A stretch of 64,000 bases of DNA from Clostridium sp. MD294 (GTDB taxonomy: Bacteria > Bacillota > Clostridia > Lachnospirales > Anaerotignaceae). A program made the position numbers and the translations under genes. This document shows, in pieces, positions 20,590 through 28,714 of this stretch. Position 1 is the first letter of the stretch. Every line of letters begins with the position of its first letter. The notes beneath the pieces were generated by a model, which made no database searches, was not told the DNA's origin, and saw nothing but the letters and a program-made list of their open reading frames with translations. The stretch is taken from the NCBI RefSeq assembly GCF_000364165.2, contig NZ_CP097810.1:2730130-2794129 (forward strand), read 5' to 3'.

Positions 20590-21705
20590 TTATTTTTTTA
20601 TCAATGTCAACTTGATTTGTCTGCCTGTCCTATTTCGGTTTGTTTCGTAATAAATGTTAAACTCCTCAAGCAATCGCTCTGCATTAACATTTAAACGTCT
20701 TGTCAAAGCGTTTGGTGATATTTCCTTTGGTAGCAGTGCAGCTAATTCTGAAGCAGTTCCAATCCAATCTGATTTATTTTTTATTACCATTTCGCCAACC
20801 ATTTTTACAATTGGGTCAAGTGGTTCTTTACACAACTCTGTTTCCATTTTAATAAATTTCCACAGGCATTTTTCTCTATCAAACTCCAAATAAATTTTTT
20901 GGTCTTATTGGTCACGTCCAACAATATCAAGTATACCCTTGTTATCAATGCGTTTCGTCTTCTGAAGTATAAAGGCTCCATCGGCGGCACCCAGCAAACC
21001 ATTCGTGCCAGAAATCATATCAAAACAATCCTCTGATTGCAATTTTCTGGTATGATGAACAATAAGCATACAAATGTTGTGTTTCTCGCTAAACTGTTTC
21101 AATTTCATTACAATATCGTAGTCATTGGAGTAGTTATATCTTTCACCATTGATTTCTCTTACTTTTTGCAAAGTATCAATCATAATTAACTTTGTATCTG
21201 GATGCTCATTGATAAAATGAGTAAGCTGTTCTTCTAATCCTTCATTTAATGCTTTTGATTTTGTTGCAAAATGAAAATTAGGCGTACTTTCCATACCAAA
21301 CATTCTTGACAATCTTTTTTGTATTCTGCTGTAATCGTCCTCCAATGCTAAGTATAAAACACTTCCTTGACTGACTTGATAATTCCACAAAGGTAAACCC
21401 ATACTGACATGATAGCCTAGTTGTGCCATCAAAAACGACTTTCCGATTTTTGGAGCACCTACAAAAAGGTATGTACCATTATAAATTAATTTATCAACAA
21501 CAGCAGCCTTTAGTGGATAAACTGTGTCATACAATTCTTCCATTGTAATCGTTTCCAACACCCCCTGTTCAAAATTTTTTAAATTTTCTGTGGCTTGTAA
21601 ATTGCTTTTTTTCTGGCTTTCTGATATACTTTTGTTAGTGTACATTGATTGTCCTTTATCTGTGCCAACAGATGAAATAGGGACAATCTTTTTTTCTTTA
21701 TTCAT
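20590..21705 (-). pseudogene. RepA-like hexameric helicase/AAA ATPase, one stop codon
   Basis: A 371-residue frame broken once, by TAA in place of CAA after GILDIVGRDQ. The N-terminal part (21705-20905) has Walker A GAPKIGKSF and Walker B LIMIDTLQKV. The C-terminal part (20889-20590) has a winged-helix-like region. The intact N-terminus starts MNKEKKIVPISS after GGAGGAAAAACA. Because the break follows the ATPase core, a truncated ATPase could still be made. Confidence 0.8.
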
Positions 21706-22034
21706 TGTTTTTCCTCCTTCATATCCTTTAAAATTTGATTAATAAATTGAATTGTCGACAGTGATACATCGTTAATTTCTTGCATAGTTGATAAATTTTT
21801 TAATTCTATACAAAGTTGTTCTATGTGTTTTTTTAGAGCCTTGTATAGTTTTGTGTTGCCTACTACAACAACGTCTTTACACAAAAGTCGTTTTATAATG
21901 TAGTCTTGCTTGGTTAATCCTGATAAATCAACTAGGTTATTTAATAATGTTACTTCTTCCTTTTACATTCTGAATGAAACTGTTTTATTTCGCCATCTAC
22001 CTTGCTTGTCCAAATTTTTCTCCAAGTTCCTCAT
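21702..22034 (-). pseudogene. MobC-like mobilization protein, one stop codon
   Basis: Matches 7666-8010. A TAA replaces the Ser codon in SFRMSKEEV, cutting the protein in the DNA-binding domain. The remainder from 21884 down reads MCKDVVVVGNTKLYKAL. Confidence 0.65.
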
Positions 22035-23100
22035 CTCTTTCAACATTTAATTTTTGTGCCATTTCTATTTGTTTGGTAGGAAATAGGTGGGCATACTGAT
22101 AAGTGATGTCAATGCTTTCATGTCATACTCTGTCAGCAATTGCAACTGCTGAAAACCCTAAATCTATTAAATGTGAAATATGACTGTGTCTTAAACTGTG
22201 CAATTTAATATGTTTTACACCTTCTGTCTTTGCTCCTCTATCCATTTCATGATGGAGGTAGCTTTTTGTAACTGGAAAAATTCTGTCTGTGGATTTACAG
22301 CCATAAAGCAGTTTTAAATAGTCTTGCATTTCTTCAACCAAAAAATCAGGCATTTGTATTATACGATTGCTTTTTGCAGTCTTTGGTTCAGTGATAACAT
22401 CTTCACATTGAAGCCTTTGATAAGATTTATTGATAGTCACTACACCTTTTTCAAAATCGAAATCGGCTGGTGTCAAGGCAAGTAGTTCTCCTAAACGAAT
22501 ACCACACCAGTAAAGCATTTCAAAAGCGTAAAAAGAAAGTGGTTTGTCCATCATTGCTTCTGAAAATTTTAAATATTCCTCCTTTGTCCAAAACTCAATT
22601 TCTTTTGTTTGAGCTTTGCCTATATTTCCAGCTTTTGCAGCAGGATTGGATTTCAACTCATAATATCTTACTGCATGATTAAAAATTGCACTCAACTGAT
22701 TATATACTGTTTTCAAATAAGTTTCTGAATAGGAATTGCCTTTTTCATCTTTGTAAGCAAGCATTTTGTTCTGCCAAGCAATTACATCAGCAGGACGGAT
22801 TTCATTCATTTTTTTGCTACCAAAAACAGGAATTAACTTTGTTTGAATAATGTTTTCCTTAGTCAAACAAGTGTTTAGCTTTACTCTTGCTTTCATATCC
22901 TTGCTATAAATTTCAACAAAACTTTTAAAACTCATATCAAGATTTGTTTCTTGTTTTTGTTTAAATTCTCTTTCCCATTCCAACGCTTCTCGTTTGGTTT
23001 GAAATCCTCTTTTTGTTTTTCCTTTGTTCTTACCTTGCCAATCACGATAATAGAAAAACACAAACCATTTTCCAGTCTTTTTATCTTTGTAAGCCGACAT
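21997..23100 (-). pseudogene. Tyrosine recombinase (integrase), one stop codon
   Basis: Starts MSAYKDKKTGKWFVFFYYRDWQ after AAGGAGG, with an AP2-like arm-binding N-terminus, a core-binding domain (KSFVEIYSKDMKARV) and a catalytic domain with Arg in WCGIRLGELL and HSLRHSH. A TGA replaces the Gly of VGHES, so the His and the nucleophile Tyr (ITYQYAH, still encoded downstream) are lost. Apart from this one codon the gene is full length. Confidence 0.85.
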
Positions 23101-23290
23101 AACTTTCCTCCTTCCTAAGCCCATAAACTTTTTCTTCAAAAAATTGTCTGATAACCTTTCCAGAAATTGTAATAAAACCTCTATTTTTCAATTCTTCATT
23201 TAGCTTTCGTATCAGTTTATACGCGTATGGCTTTGACACTCCTAATTCCTTCGCTATTTCTTCTGCTTTTATAAATAAATTTTTATTCAT
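23081..23290 (-). CDS. Excisionase-like small helix-turn-helix protein
   Basis: About 69 residues, nearly identical to 8895-9104, with FIKAEEIAKELGVSKPYAYKLIRKLN. It overlaps the integrase start. Likely directionality or regulatory factor for the element. Confidence 0.7.
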   Translation of the reverse strand: MNKNLFIKAEEIAKELGVSKPYAYKLIRKLNEELKNRGFITISGKVIRQFFEEKVYGLRKEESYVGLQR

Positions 23291-23349
23291 ACTTACCAAT
23301 CACCTTTTACTATTCGCTTATTTGTTAAAATTTCTATACCTATTATATA

Positions 23350-23378
23350 TTTACTATTTCTAAAATATCAGTTATAAT
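23350..23378 (+). promoter_or_regulatory. Promoter of the XRE repressor (copy B)
   Basis: TTTACT (23350-23355), 17 bases, TATAAT (23373-23378), identical to copy A. About 70 bases of the divergent control region present in copy A, including TTTGTTAA repeats, are missing here. Confidence 0.7.
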
Positions 23379-23413
23379 AAATACAAAAATATTTGTAAAA
23401 GGTGGTAAATACT

Positions 23414-23941
23414 ATGACTGTTGGTGAAAAAATAAAGCGAATTCGTATTTTTAGGGGTATGACGCAAAAAGAATTAGGTCTTGCAGTTGGTTTGACTGAA
23501 AACAGCATTGCTCAATATGAAACAAACTATCGAACTCCTAAAAAAGAACTTTTAAACCAGATTGCCGAAGCACTTCATGTAAATTCCTTGAATTTCTATG
23601 TGGAAGTTTCTGGAAGTGCTGAAGATATTATGCAGACCTTTTTCTGGATGGACGAACTAAATCCTAACACAGTCAACCTATTTCAAATGACCGAAAACTC
23701 AGAACTCAGTACAGAAGTAGAATACAAAAATTCTGATAATTGGACTACTCTTGCACCAGTAGGTATTTTTCTCAATTACAACCTTGTAAACCAATTTTTA
23801 ACAGAATGGCTCACTCGAAAAACAGAGCTGAAAAATGGACAAATTACCAAAAAGGAATATTTTGAATGGAAGTTAAACTTTCCTTATACTTGTGATGGTG
23901 GTGGAAAATTTACACCATCTGTACAATGGAGAAATTCCTAA
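23414..23941 (+). CDS. XRE-family repressor (cI-like), full length
   Basis: A 175-residue helix-turn-helix repressor starting MTVGEKIKRIRIFRGMTQ, with ATG eight bases after AAAGGTGG. It keeps the C-terminal YTCDGGGKFTP tail that copy A lost. It probably represses the excisionase/integrase side and would act on both copies because their operators are similar. Confidence 0.88.
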   Translation: MTVGEKIKRIRIFRGMTQKELGLAVGLTENSIAQYETNYRTPKKELLNQIAEALHVNSLNFYVEVSGSAEDIMQTFFWMDELNPNTVNLFQMTENSELSTEVEYKNSDNWTTLAPVGIFLNYNLVNQFLTEWLTRKTELKNGQITKKEYFEWKLNFPYTCDGGGKFTPSVQWRNS

Positions 23942-23949
23942 AACAAAAA

Positions 23950-23988
23950 TAGACCCTTTCGCTTTATACAAATCAACGAAAAGGTCTA
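23950..23988 (+). terminator. Terminator after XRE repressor, copy B
   Basis: TAGACCCTTTCG pairs with CGAAAAGGTCTA; same structure as at 9817-9855. Confidence 0.65.
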
Positions 23989-24232
23989 TCTAAAATTTAA
24001 TATCATTTTAATATCAGAGAGGATAAAGCAGTTCAAAAAACCCTTCTATTTCAAGGCTTTCTGAAGTTTTAGGTACTACTCCCACTCTCAAATTAAAACT
24101 TAGTTCTATACAGTTTTGTATGGAGTATCTGGTTTTATTTGACTTCATTTGTTTTCTATTATTCTATATTTATAGTCTATTCCAAATAATGTTATCAAAT
24201 TGCTATCAATAAAGTGTTATCACGCTATTCTT

Positions 24233-24514
24233 TTATTTCATATTCGCAAATCTTTCCATAGCCTTTGAGAAACTTTTCATTATTTCTTCTACATCACCAT
24301 TTTCTATACCTTTAGAAATACAATACTTCAAATGACTTTCTAAAATAGCTTGTCCTGCCTTATGCAAAGCAGATTTTGCTGCATTAATTTGTGACAAAAC
24401 ATCTTCACAAGCTACATCTTCTTCAATCATTCTATCAACTGCCTGTACCTGTCCTATAATTCTTTTCATTCTATGGTGCAATTTTTCGTTTTCACTTTCT
24501 ATACATTTTTTCAT
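24233..24514 (-). CDS. csoR: CsoR-type metal/persulfide-sensing repressor
   Basis: A 93-residue all-helical DUF156 protein: HHRMKRIIGQVQAVDRMIEEDVACEDVLSQI, then LESHLKYCI. Cys36, His61 and Cys65 form the C-H-C set used for Cu(I) in CsoR; persulfide sensing (CstR-like) is an alternative. It binds DNA and releases it on ligand binding. No copper ATPase, chaperone or sulfur gene adjoins it, so its target may be elsewhere or lost. Confidence 0.88.
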   Translation of the reverse strand: MKKCIESENEKLHHRMKRIIGQVQAVDRMIEEDVACEDVLSQINAAKSALHKAGQAILESHLKYCISKGIENGDVEEIMKSFSKAMERFANMK

Positions 24515-24859
24515 AACATTCTCTCCAAACTTTAATACAATAACACGTATATGTATATAATAATACTTAAATTATAAATTGTCAAGAGATTTCTGACAAA
24601 AAAATAAAAATTATTTAAAATAAAATGGTTGATTATCTCAAAAAAGCCTTGATTTATGGGCATACAAGCAGGATTTCAAGCTGAATTTACTACCAATTTA
24701 CTACTTTTGAGGGAAAGAGCCTTGATATGCCGCCCGGAATCCTACAAGCCCCAATATCAGTACAGCATTGAAAGAATAAATGGAATCTGAATATGGCACA
24801 GACAAGGCGTTTCTCTATCCCATAGCAGGGAGAATGGGGACGCCGCTTTTTATACCCTC

Positions 24860-24975
24860 ATGTTACGCAATAGAAGTAAAAAGAGCCTTGCTACAAGCGG
24901 CTTTGCGGGCGTGTTTCTGCTGGAGATAAGGATTTATACATACCTCCGGCAAAATGGCGTTCTATTGCGTAACAT
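24860..24975. repeat. 16-bp perfect inverted repeat
   Basis: ATGTTACGCAATAGAA (24860-24875) and its exact reverse complement (24960-24975) enclose 84 bases with no gene. It may be a remnant of a small insertion or of a replication-control RNA near repA. Confidence 0.55.
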
Positions 24976-25038
24976 ACCCACAGCAAAAGGAGTGCTGAAG
25001 CTACGCCAGCTTTTCAAGTGAACCACAACCGAACCTGT

Positions 25039-25108
25039 CCGATATTGGAAAACCCGACACCGGGCAACCCGATATTGGATTTTCCGATACTGGGTAATCC
25101 GACGTCGG
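25039..25108 (+). repeat. Five 15-bp iterons in a repA-like remnant
   Basis: CCGAYNNYGG-type near-palindromes start every 15 bases at 25039, 25054, 25069, 25084 and 25099, separated by 5 bases; a sixth degenerate unit starts at 25114. The frame through them reads NPTPGNPILDFPILGNPTSENP, like the variable linker of RepA_N-type initiators. In that family the origin lies inside the rep gene. Confidence 0.6.
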
Positions 25109-25408
25109 AAAATCCAATGCAATTAAATAAAGATATACTAAAGACTGATTTATTAAGTAAAGAGAAAAGAAATACAGATATACAAAATACCCATTCCTTT
25201 CCCTTCCTATCCGTTCCCCGAACCACTCTCCCTTTGACGGGAAAGCAGTACAATCCCCGGAATGGAAGTGAACGGATAAGCTGCAAAAGAAAAAACAAGT
25301 TACGGAGCAAGCATATGCTTGTGTTTTAATAGGAACACTGTAATATCAAGGCTTTTCGGAGCCAGCAACCACAAAAAAATATTATTTGAGCTATCACATT
25401 ACGCAGAA

Positions 25409-25442
25409 AGCCGTCCGGCATGAAAAAACGGGCGGCTTTTTT
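25409..25442 (+). terminator. Terminator upstream of parB
   Basis: AGCCGTCCG (25409-25417) pairs with CGGGCGGCT (25429-25437) with one wobble, then TTTTTT. It would end transcription from the lost repA/parA side. Confidence 0.8.
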
Positions 25443-25535
25443 GCGTGGATAGCCGGGAGGGAGGCGAAAAAATAGCAACAAAGTTTTAGTGCAAGATTTG
25501 TGCAACATTCACGAAATTAAAAAAGGAGGTAACGA

Positions 25536-26905
25536 ATGGCAGACGAAAAATTAAACGTGAGCCCGGAGGAAAATCCCCAGCCCAGCTTGTTCGATGCCGG
25601 CCCGGAGGATGCTCCTGCCCAGGAAACACCCGCGCCGGAGCCCCCGGCCCCGGAGAACATTCCCGAGCAGGCCGCCGTGGATGCGCCCGCCCAGGATGCC
25701 CCGGCTGGTGCTCCCGGCGAGGTGAGTGTATCCGCTGACCAGATTGAAAAGCTGATGGCGGAGCGGCGGGCGGCGGAACGTGCGGAGGTGGAAAAGAACG
25801 AGCCGCCCGAACCGGAACAGCCGCCCACCCCGACCACGGAGGATAAGGCCGCCGGGGAAAAGGGGCCCGATAAAAAGGGCAAGGCCGCCAAAGAAAAAGA
25901 GCCCGCCCCGGAGGATAAGCCCAAGGGCAGGCGGGGCCGCAAGCCCAAGGAAGAAAAGGCGGGGCCCAGCGAACTGGGAGGGACGGGGGCCCGCCGCTCC
26001 CCAGCCTGCGCCGGAGCCGCCGCCCCAGCCCCGTGACGCGACCCGCGCTGAAAAGGAAGAGATCGTCTATCTCAAACTTTCGGAGCTGTTCCCGTTCAAA
26101 GACCATCCTTTCGGTGTGCGGGACGATGCGGAAATGAAAGGGCTTGTAGCATCTGTCAAGGACAACGGCGTACACCAGCCCGCGCTGGTGCGTCCCCGCG
26201 AGGGCGGGGGCTATGAAATCATCGCGGGCCAGTGAGCTGGCTGGGTTCGCAAATATGCCGTGTATCGTCCGCAACATGACGGACGATGAGGCTGTCCTTG
26301 CGATGACGGACGACAACCTGCGCCACCGGGAAAAGATTTTGCCGATGGAAAAGGCGCAGTCGCTGAAAATGCAGGTGGAGGCCATCAGCCACCAGGGGGC
26401 AAAGCTGGCGGGCGATGACGCGAAGGACGTGGGGAAACGCTCCACGGAAATCGTGGGGGAACGAAACGGCATGAATTACAAGCAGGTACAGCGGTATATC
26501 CGGCTGACCGAGCTTGTGCCGGAGCTCCAGTCTATGGTGAACGAGAAAAAGCTGTCTTTCACCCCTGCCGTGGAAATCTCGTTCATCAAGCCCAAAAACC
26601 AGAGGTTTATCGCCGTTTCCATTGAGGGCGAGCAGGCATCCCCCTCGCTCTCCCAGGCGCAGGAGCTCCGCAAGCTGGATAAGGACGGGAAACTGAACGG
26701 CGATGTCATTGACGGCATTTTGAGCCGTGAGAAAAAGGAGGTAGACAAAGTGATTATTTCCGCCGCAGAGCTGAACAAGTATTTCGGCAAGGACGCCACG
26801 CCCCGGGAAATGAAAGACCAGATCATTTCCCTGCTGGATGCGTGGAAAGAGAAGCAGCCCCCGGAGCGCACCGCGCCGGAGAAAAAGACCGACCGGGAAA
26901 AGTAA
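25536..26905 (+). pseudogene. parB: ParB/RepB-like partition protein, two frame breaks
   Basis: Begins MADEKLNVSPEENPQPS after AAAGGAGGTAACGA, with a long Pro/Glu-rich N-terminus. The ParB core follows in another frame (EEIVYLKLSELFPFKDHPFGVR) and the rest in the third (ELAGFANMPCIVRNMTDDEA). The first break lies near 25960-26030. The second follows EIIAGQ at 26234: the bases that should encode the GHRRxRA motif, part of the CTP-binding site in ParB proteins, are deleted. The protein would segregate the circular element and possibly bind the dispersed palindromes described below. It cannot work as written. Confidence 0.85.
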
Positions 26906-26910
26906 GCCTT

Positions 26911-26925
26911 GAGACATTTTGTCCC
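26911..26925. repeat. Dispersed palindrome, site 1
   Basis: GAGACATTTTGTCCC just after parB. Flanks AGCCTT..GAGGCT extend the stem and TTTTCTCTTT follows, so this copy may also serve as the parB terminator. Confidence 0.8.
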
Positions 26926-26985
26926 GAGGCTTTTCTCTTTCCCGCGCCCCTCCCCCGCGCCTTGCATGGCGTTCTTTTAGAGAGG

Positions 26986-27048
26986 GGCTCTGGTGGTATA
27001 TCCCCCGTCGCGCCGGGAGGGGTGGCGGGGGATATATCCTCCAGAGCC
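26986..27048. other. Long inverted repeat upstream of the DUF4406 gene
   Basis: GGCTCTGG (26986-26993) and CCAGAGCC (27041-27048) are the outer ends of about 21-bp, nearly perfect arms that meet around TATCCCCC/GGGGGATA. Together with the next hairpin it fills the intergenic space. Confidence 0.65.
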
Positions 27049-27051
27049 GCC

Positions 27052-27075
27052 CCCTTTCCCATGAATGGGAAAGGG
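27052..27075. other. Perfect 11-bp hairpin
   Basis: CCCTTTCCCAT, two bases, ATGGGAAAGGG. No T-tract follows, so it is not a standard terminator. Confidence 0.65.
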
Positions 27076-27125
27076 CGGGGGATAGGGCTGAACGACAACT
27101 ATTAAAATATCGGAGGTAAACGACT

Positions 27126-27467
27126 ATGAAACGACCCCTTGCTTACATCACCGCCGCTTGGTATGGCGGCGATACGGAAAATGCGGAGCTGGCCGCGCAG
27201 TATTGCTGGGCGGTCTACGATGCGGGCTTTGCCCCTATCTGTCCGGCCTTGTTCCTGCCCCTTTTCCTCAATGACGCGGTTCCCGAGGAGCACAAGAGCA
27301 GCATTGACATTGGCCGCGACCTGCTCCGCCGCTCCCGGGTGCTGGTAGTGTGCGGGCATACCGTCACCGAGTCCATGAAGAACGACATCGCCGTGGCCCA
27401 GCGGCTGGGCATCACCGCCACCACCCTTGAGGGCATCCTGACCGTCAAGGGCCAGGGCCGCCGCTGA
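27126..27467 (+). CDS. DUF4406/DUF7768-family protein
   Basis: A 113-residue protein, MKRPLAYITAAWYGGDTENAELAAQYC..., with SRVLVVCGHTVTESMKNDIAVAQRLGI. The fold is that of the nucleoside 2-deoxyribosyltransferase-like superfamily, but a catalytic role has not been established for these element-borne members. TCGGAGGTAAACGACT precedes the ATG. It lies immediately before ardA, a constant position in this family of elements. Confidence 0.8.
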   Translation: MKRPLAYITAAWYGGDTENAELAAQYCWAVYDAGFAPICPALFLPLFLNDAVPEEHKSSIDIGRDLLRRSRVLVVCGHTVTESMKNDIAVAQRLGITATTLEGILTVKGQGRR

Positions 27468-27468
27468 C

Positions 27469-28170
27469 GTGGCCGCGCTGTTCGAGGCGTACATCACCAA
27501 TCTGGGGAAATACAACGAGGGCGAGCTGGTGGGGGAAACGCTGAAATTCCCCACCAGCCCCCAGGCGGTGGAGGCGCTGTTAAAGAATATCGGCGTGGAC
27601 GGCATACGCTACGAGGAATTTTTCATCACCAGCTTTGACGGCGATGTGCTGGGGCTCTATGACTATCTGGGCGAGTATGAAAATCTGGACGAGCTGAACC
27701 ATCTGGCCTGCCTGCTCTCGGAGCTCCCCCAAAGTGAGATCGAAAAATTCGAGGCCGCGCTCCATATGGGGGCGCATACCTCCAGCGTGGCGGACATCAT
27801 CAACCTTGCGGAAAATCTGGACAGCTTTGAGTTTTACCCGGAGATTGAAAACGAGGAGGATTTGGGCCGTTATTTTGCGGAGGACTTGCCGATCCCCGCC
27901 GAGCTGAAAGACTACTTTGACTATGAGGCATACGGGCGGGACATATCCATCAACGAGGACGGCCACCTTGCCCCCAGCGGCTATATCGTCCAGACGGGCG
28001 ATATTAAAGAAGTTTATCACGGGATAGAGGATATTCCCAAGGAGCACAAGGTCTTTTCCCTCCCCCGGCTCTCCATCCGGGAACAGATGGCCGCCTACAA
28101 GGAAGTGATTGACCGTTCCTCTCTGGCGGCTGAACGCAAGCACCCGGAAACAAACCGGGAGGAGCGGTGA
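27469..28170 (+). CDS. ardA: Antirestriction protein ArdA
   Basis: A 233-residue acidic protein: FEAYITNLGKYNEGELVGETLKFP, then DGIRYEEFFITSFDGDVLGLYDYLGEYENLDELN. ArdA proteins mimic B-form DNA and inhibit type I restriction enzymes, protecting the element on entry. The GTG start follows the preceding stop by one base, so translation is coupled. No disruption is seen. The sequence after about residue 165 is a less conserved extension. Confidence 0.9.
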   Translation: MAALFEAYITNLGKYNEGELVGETLKFPTSPQAVEALLKNIGVDGIRYEEFFITSFDGDVLGLYDYLGEYENLDELNHLACLLSELPQSEIEKFEAALHMGAHTSSVADIINLAENLDSFEFYPEIENEEDLGRYFAEDLPIPAELKDYFDYEAYGRDISINEDGHLAPSGYIVQTGDIKEVYHGIEDIPKEHKVFSLPRLSIREQMAAYKEVIDRSSLAAERKHPETNREER

Positions 28171-28174
28171 CTTC

Positions 28175-28189
28175 GAGACAAAATGTCCC
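28175..28189. repeat. Dispersed palindrome, site 2
   Basis: GAGACAAAATGTCCC with flanks CTTC..AAAG, between ardA and pcfB. Confidence 0.8.
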
Positions 28190-28232
28190 AAAGGCCGGAG
28201 GGCCTATCCCCCATGAAAGGAGGCGGTTTTGA

Positions 28233-28714
28233 TTGATTGACGAGGATGTTTCCTGGCGCACTATCGCGTTATCCATACGGACGGGAAAGCTGACGGCCCG
28301 GGTGCTGGCCTATGCGCTCCGGGCGGCTGGCCGGAAGATACAAAAGGAACGCCGGGCCCACCAGACGCCTCACGGCAGGCAGTCCGTAAAAAGCTCATGG
28401 CCCACGGCGCGGCCACAAACAGCATCGAGCTCACCGGGGCCCCAAAGGAATTTGACCGGGTGGCCCGGAAATGGAATGTTGACTATGCCTTTTACAAGAC
28501 CGGGCCGGACAAGTATCTGCTGTTCTTCAAGAGCGGGCAGGCGGACGCAATCACCGCTTGTTTTTCGGAATACTCCCGCAGGGTGCTGGATAAGGCAAAG
28601 AACAACCGCATACCCATCCGGGAACAGCTCAGACGGGCCGCCGCCGAGATACTGCGCCAGCCCGCGCCCCAAAGGAAAGACCGCGTAAAGGAGGCCGCCC
28701 ATGAGGACAGATAA
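28233..28714 (+). pseudogene. PcfB-family (DUF3801) transfer protein, frameshifted
   Basis: Reads IDEDVSWRTIALSIRTGKLTARVL in the first frame and KLMAHGAATNSIELTGAPKEFDRVARKWNVDYAFYK in the second. The two join if one A is restored in the AAAAA run near 28387. PcfB proteins are relaxosome/coupling accessory factors in Gram-positive conjugation. A TTG start follows AAAGGAGG. The stop overlaps the start of virD4. One missing base in a homopolymer could be a sequencing error. Confidence 0.78.

Larger units (their letters stand above)
19760..24087 (-). mobile_element. Degenerate small integrative element, copy B
   Basis: The second copy of the element at 5760-9955, better preserved but still broken. 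The helicase has one TAA, the Mob-like gene one TAA and the integrase one TGA. The small protein, excisionase-like protein and repressor are intact. The right limit of similarity is again GTACTACTCCCACTC. The pair encloses the rpe-dctP operon, so recombination between copies in the same orientation could delete about 14 kb. Confidence 0.8.
24515..25535. other. Left boundary region of the GC-rich conjugative element
   Basis: Base composition shifts from AT-rich to GC-rich from about 24640. No intact gene. The stretch holds a 16-bp inverted repeat (24860-24975), a repA-like fragment with iterons (about 25018-25205) and a terminator (25409-25442). Tn1549-type elements normally carry repA and parA here; both are missing or ruined. 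Confidence 0.6.

Noticed and set aside
26911-26940. All dispersed palindromes being ordinary terminators
   Set aside because: Only the first copy has a T-rich tail; several lie inside coding regions or directly before ribosome binding sites.
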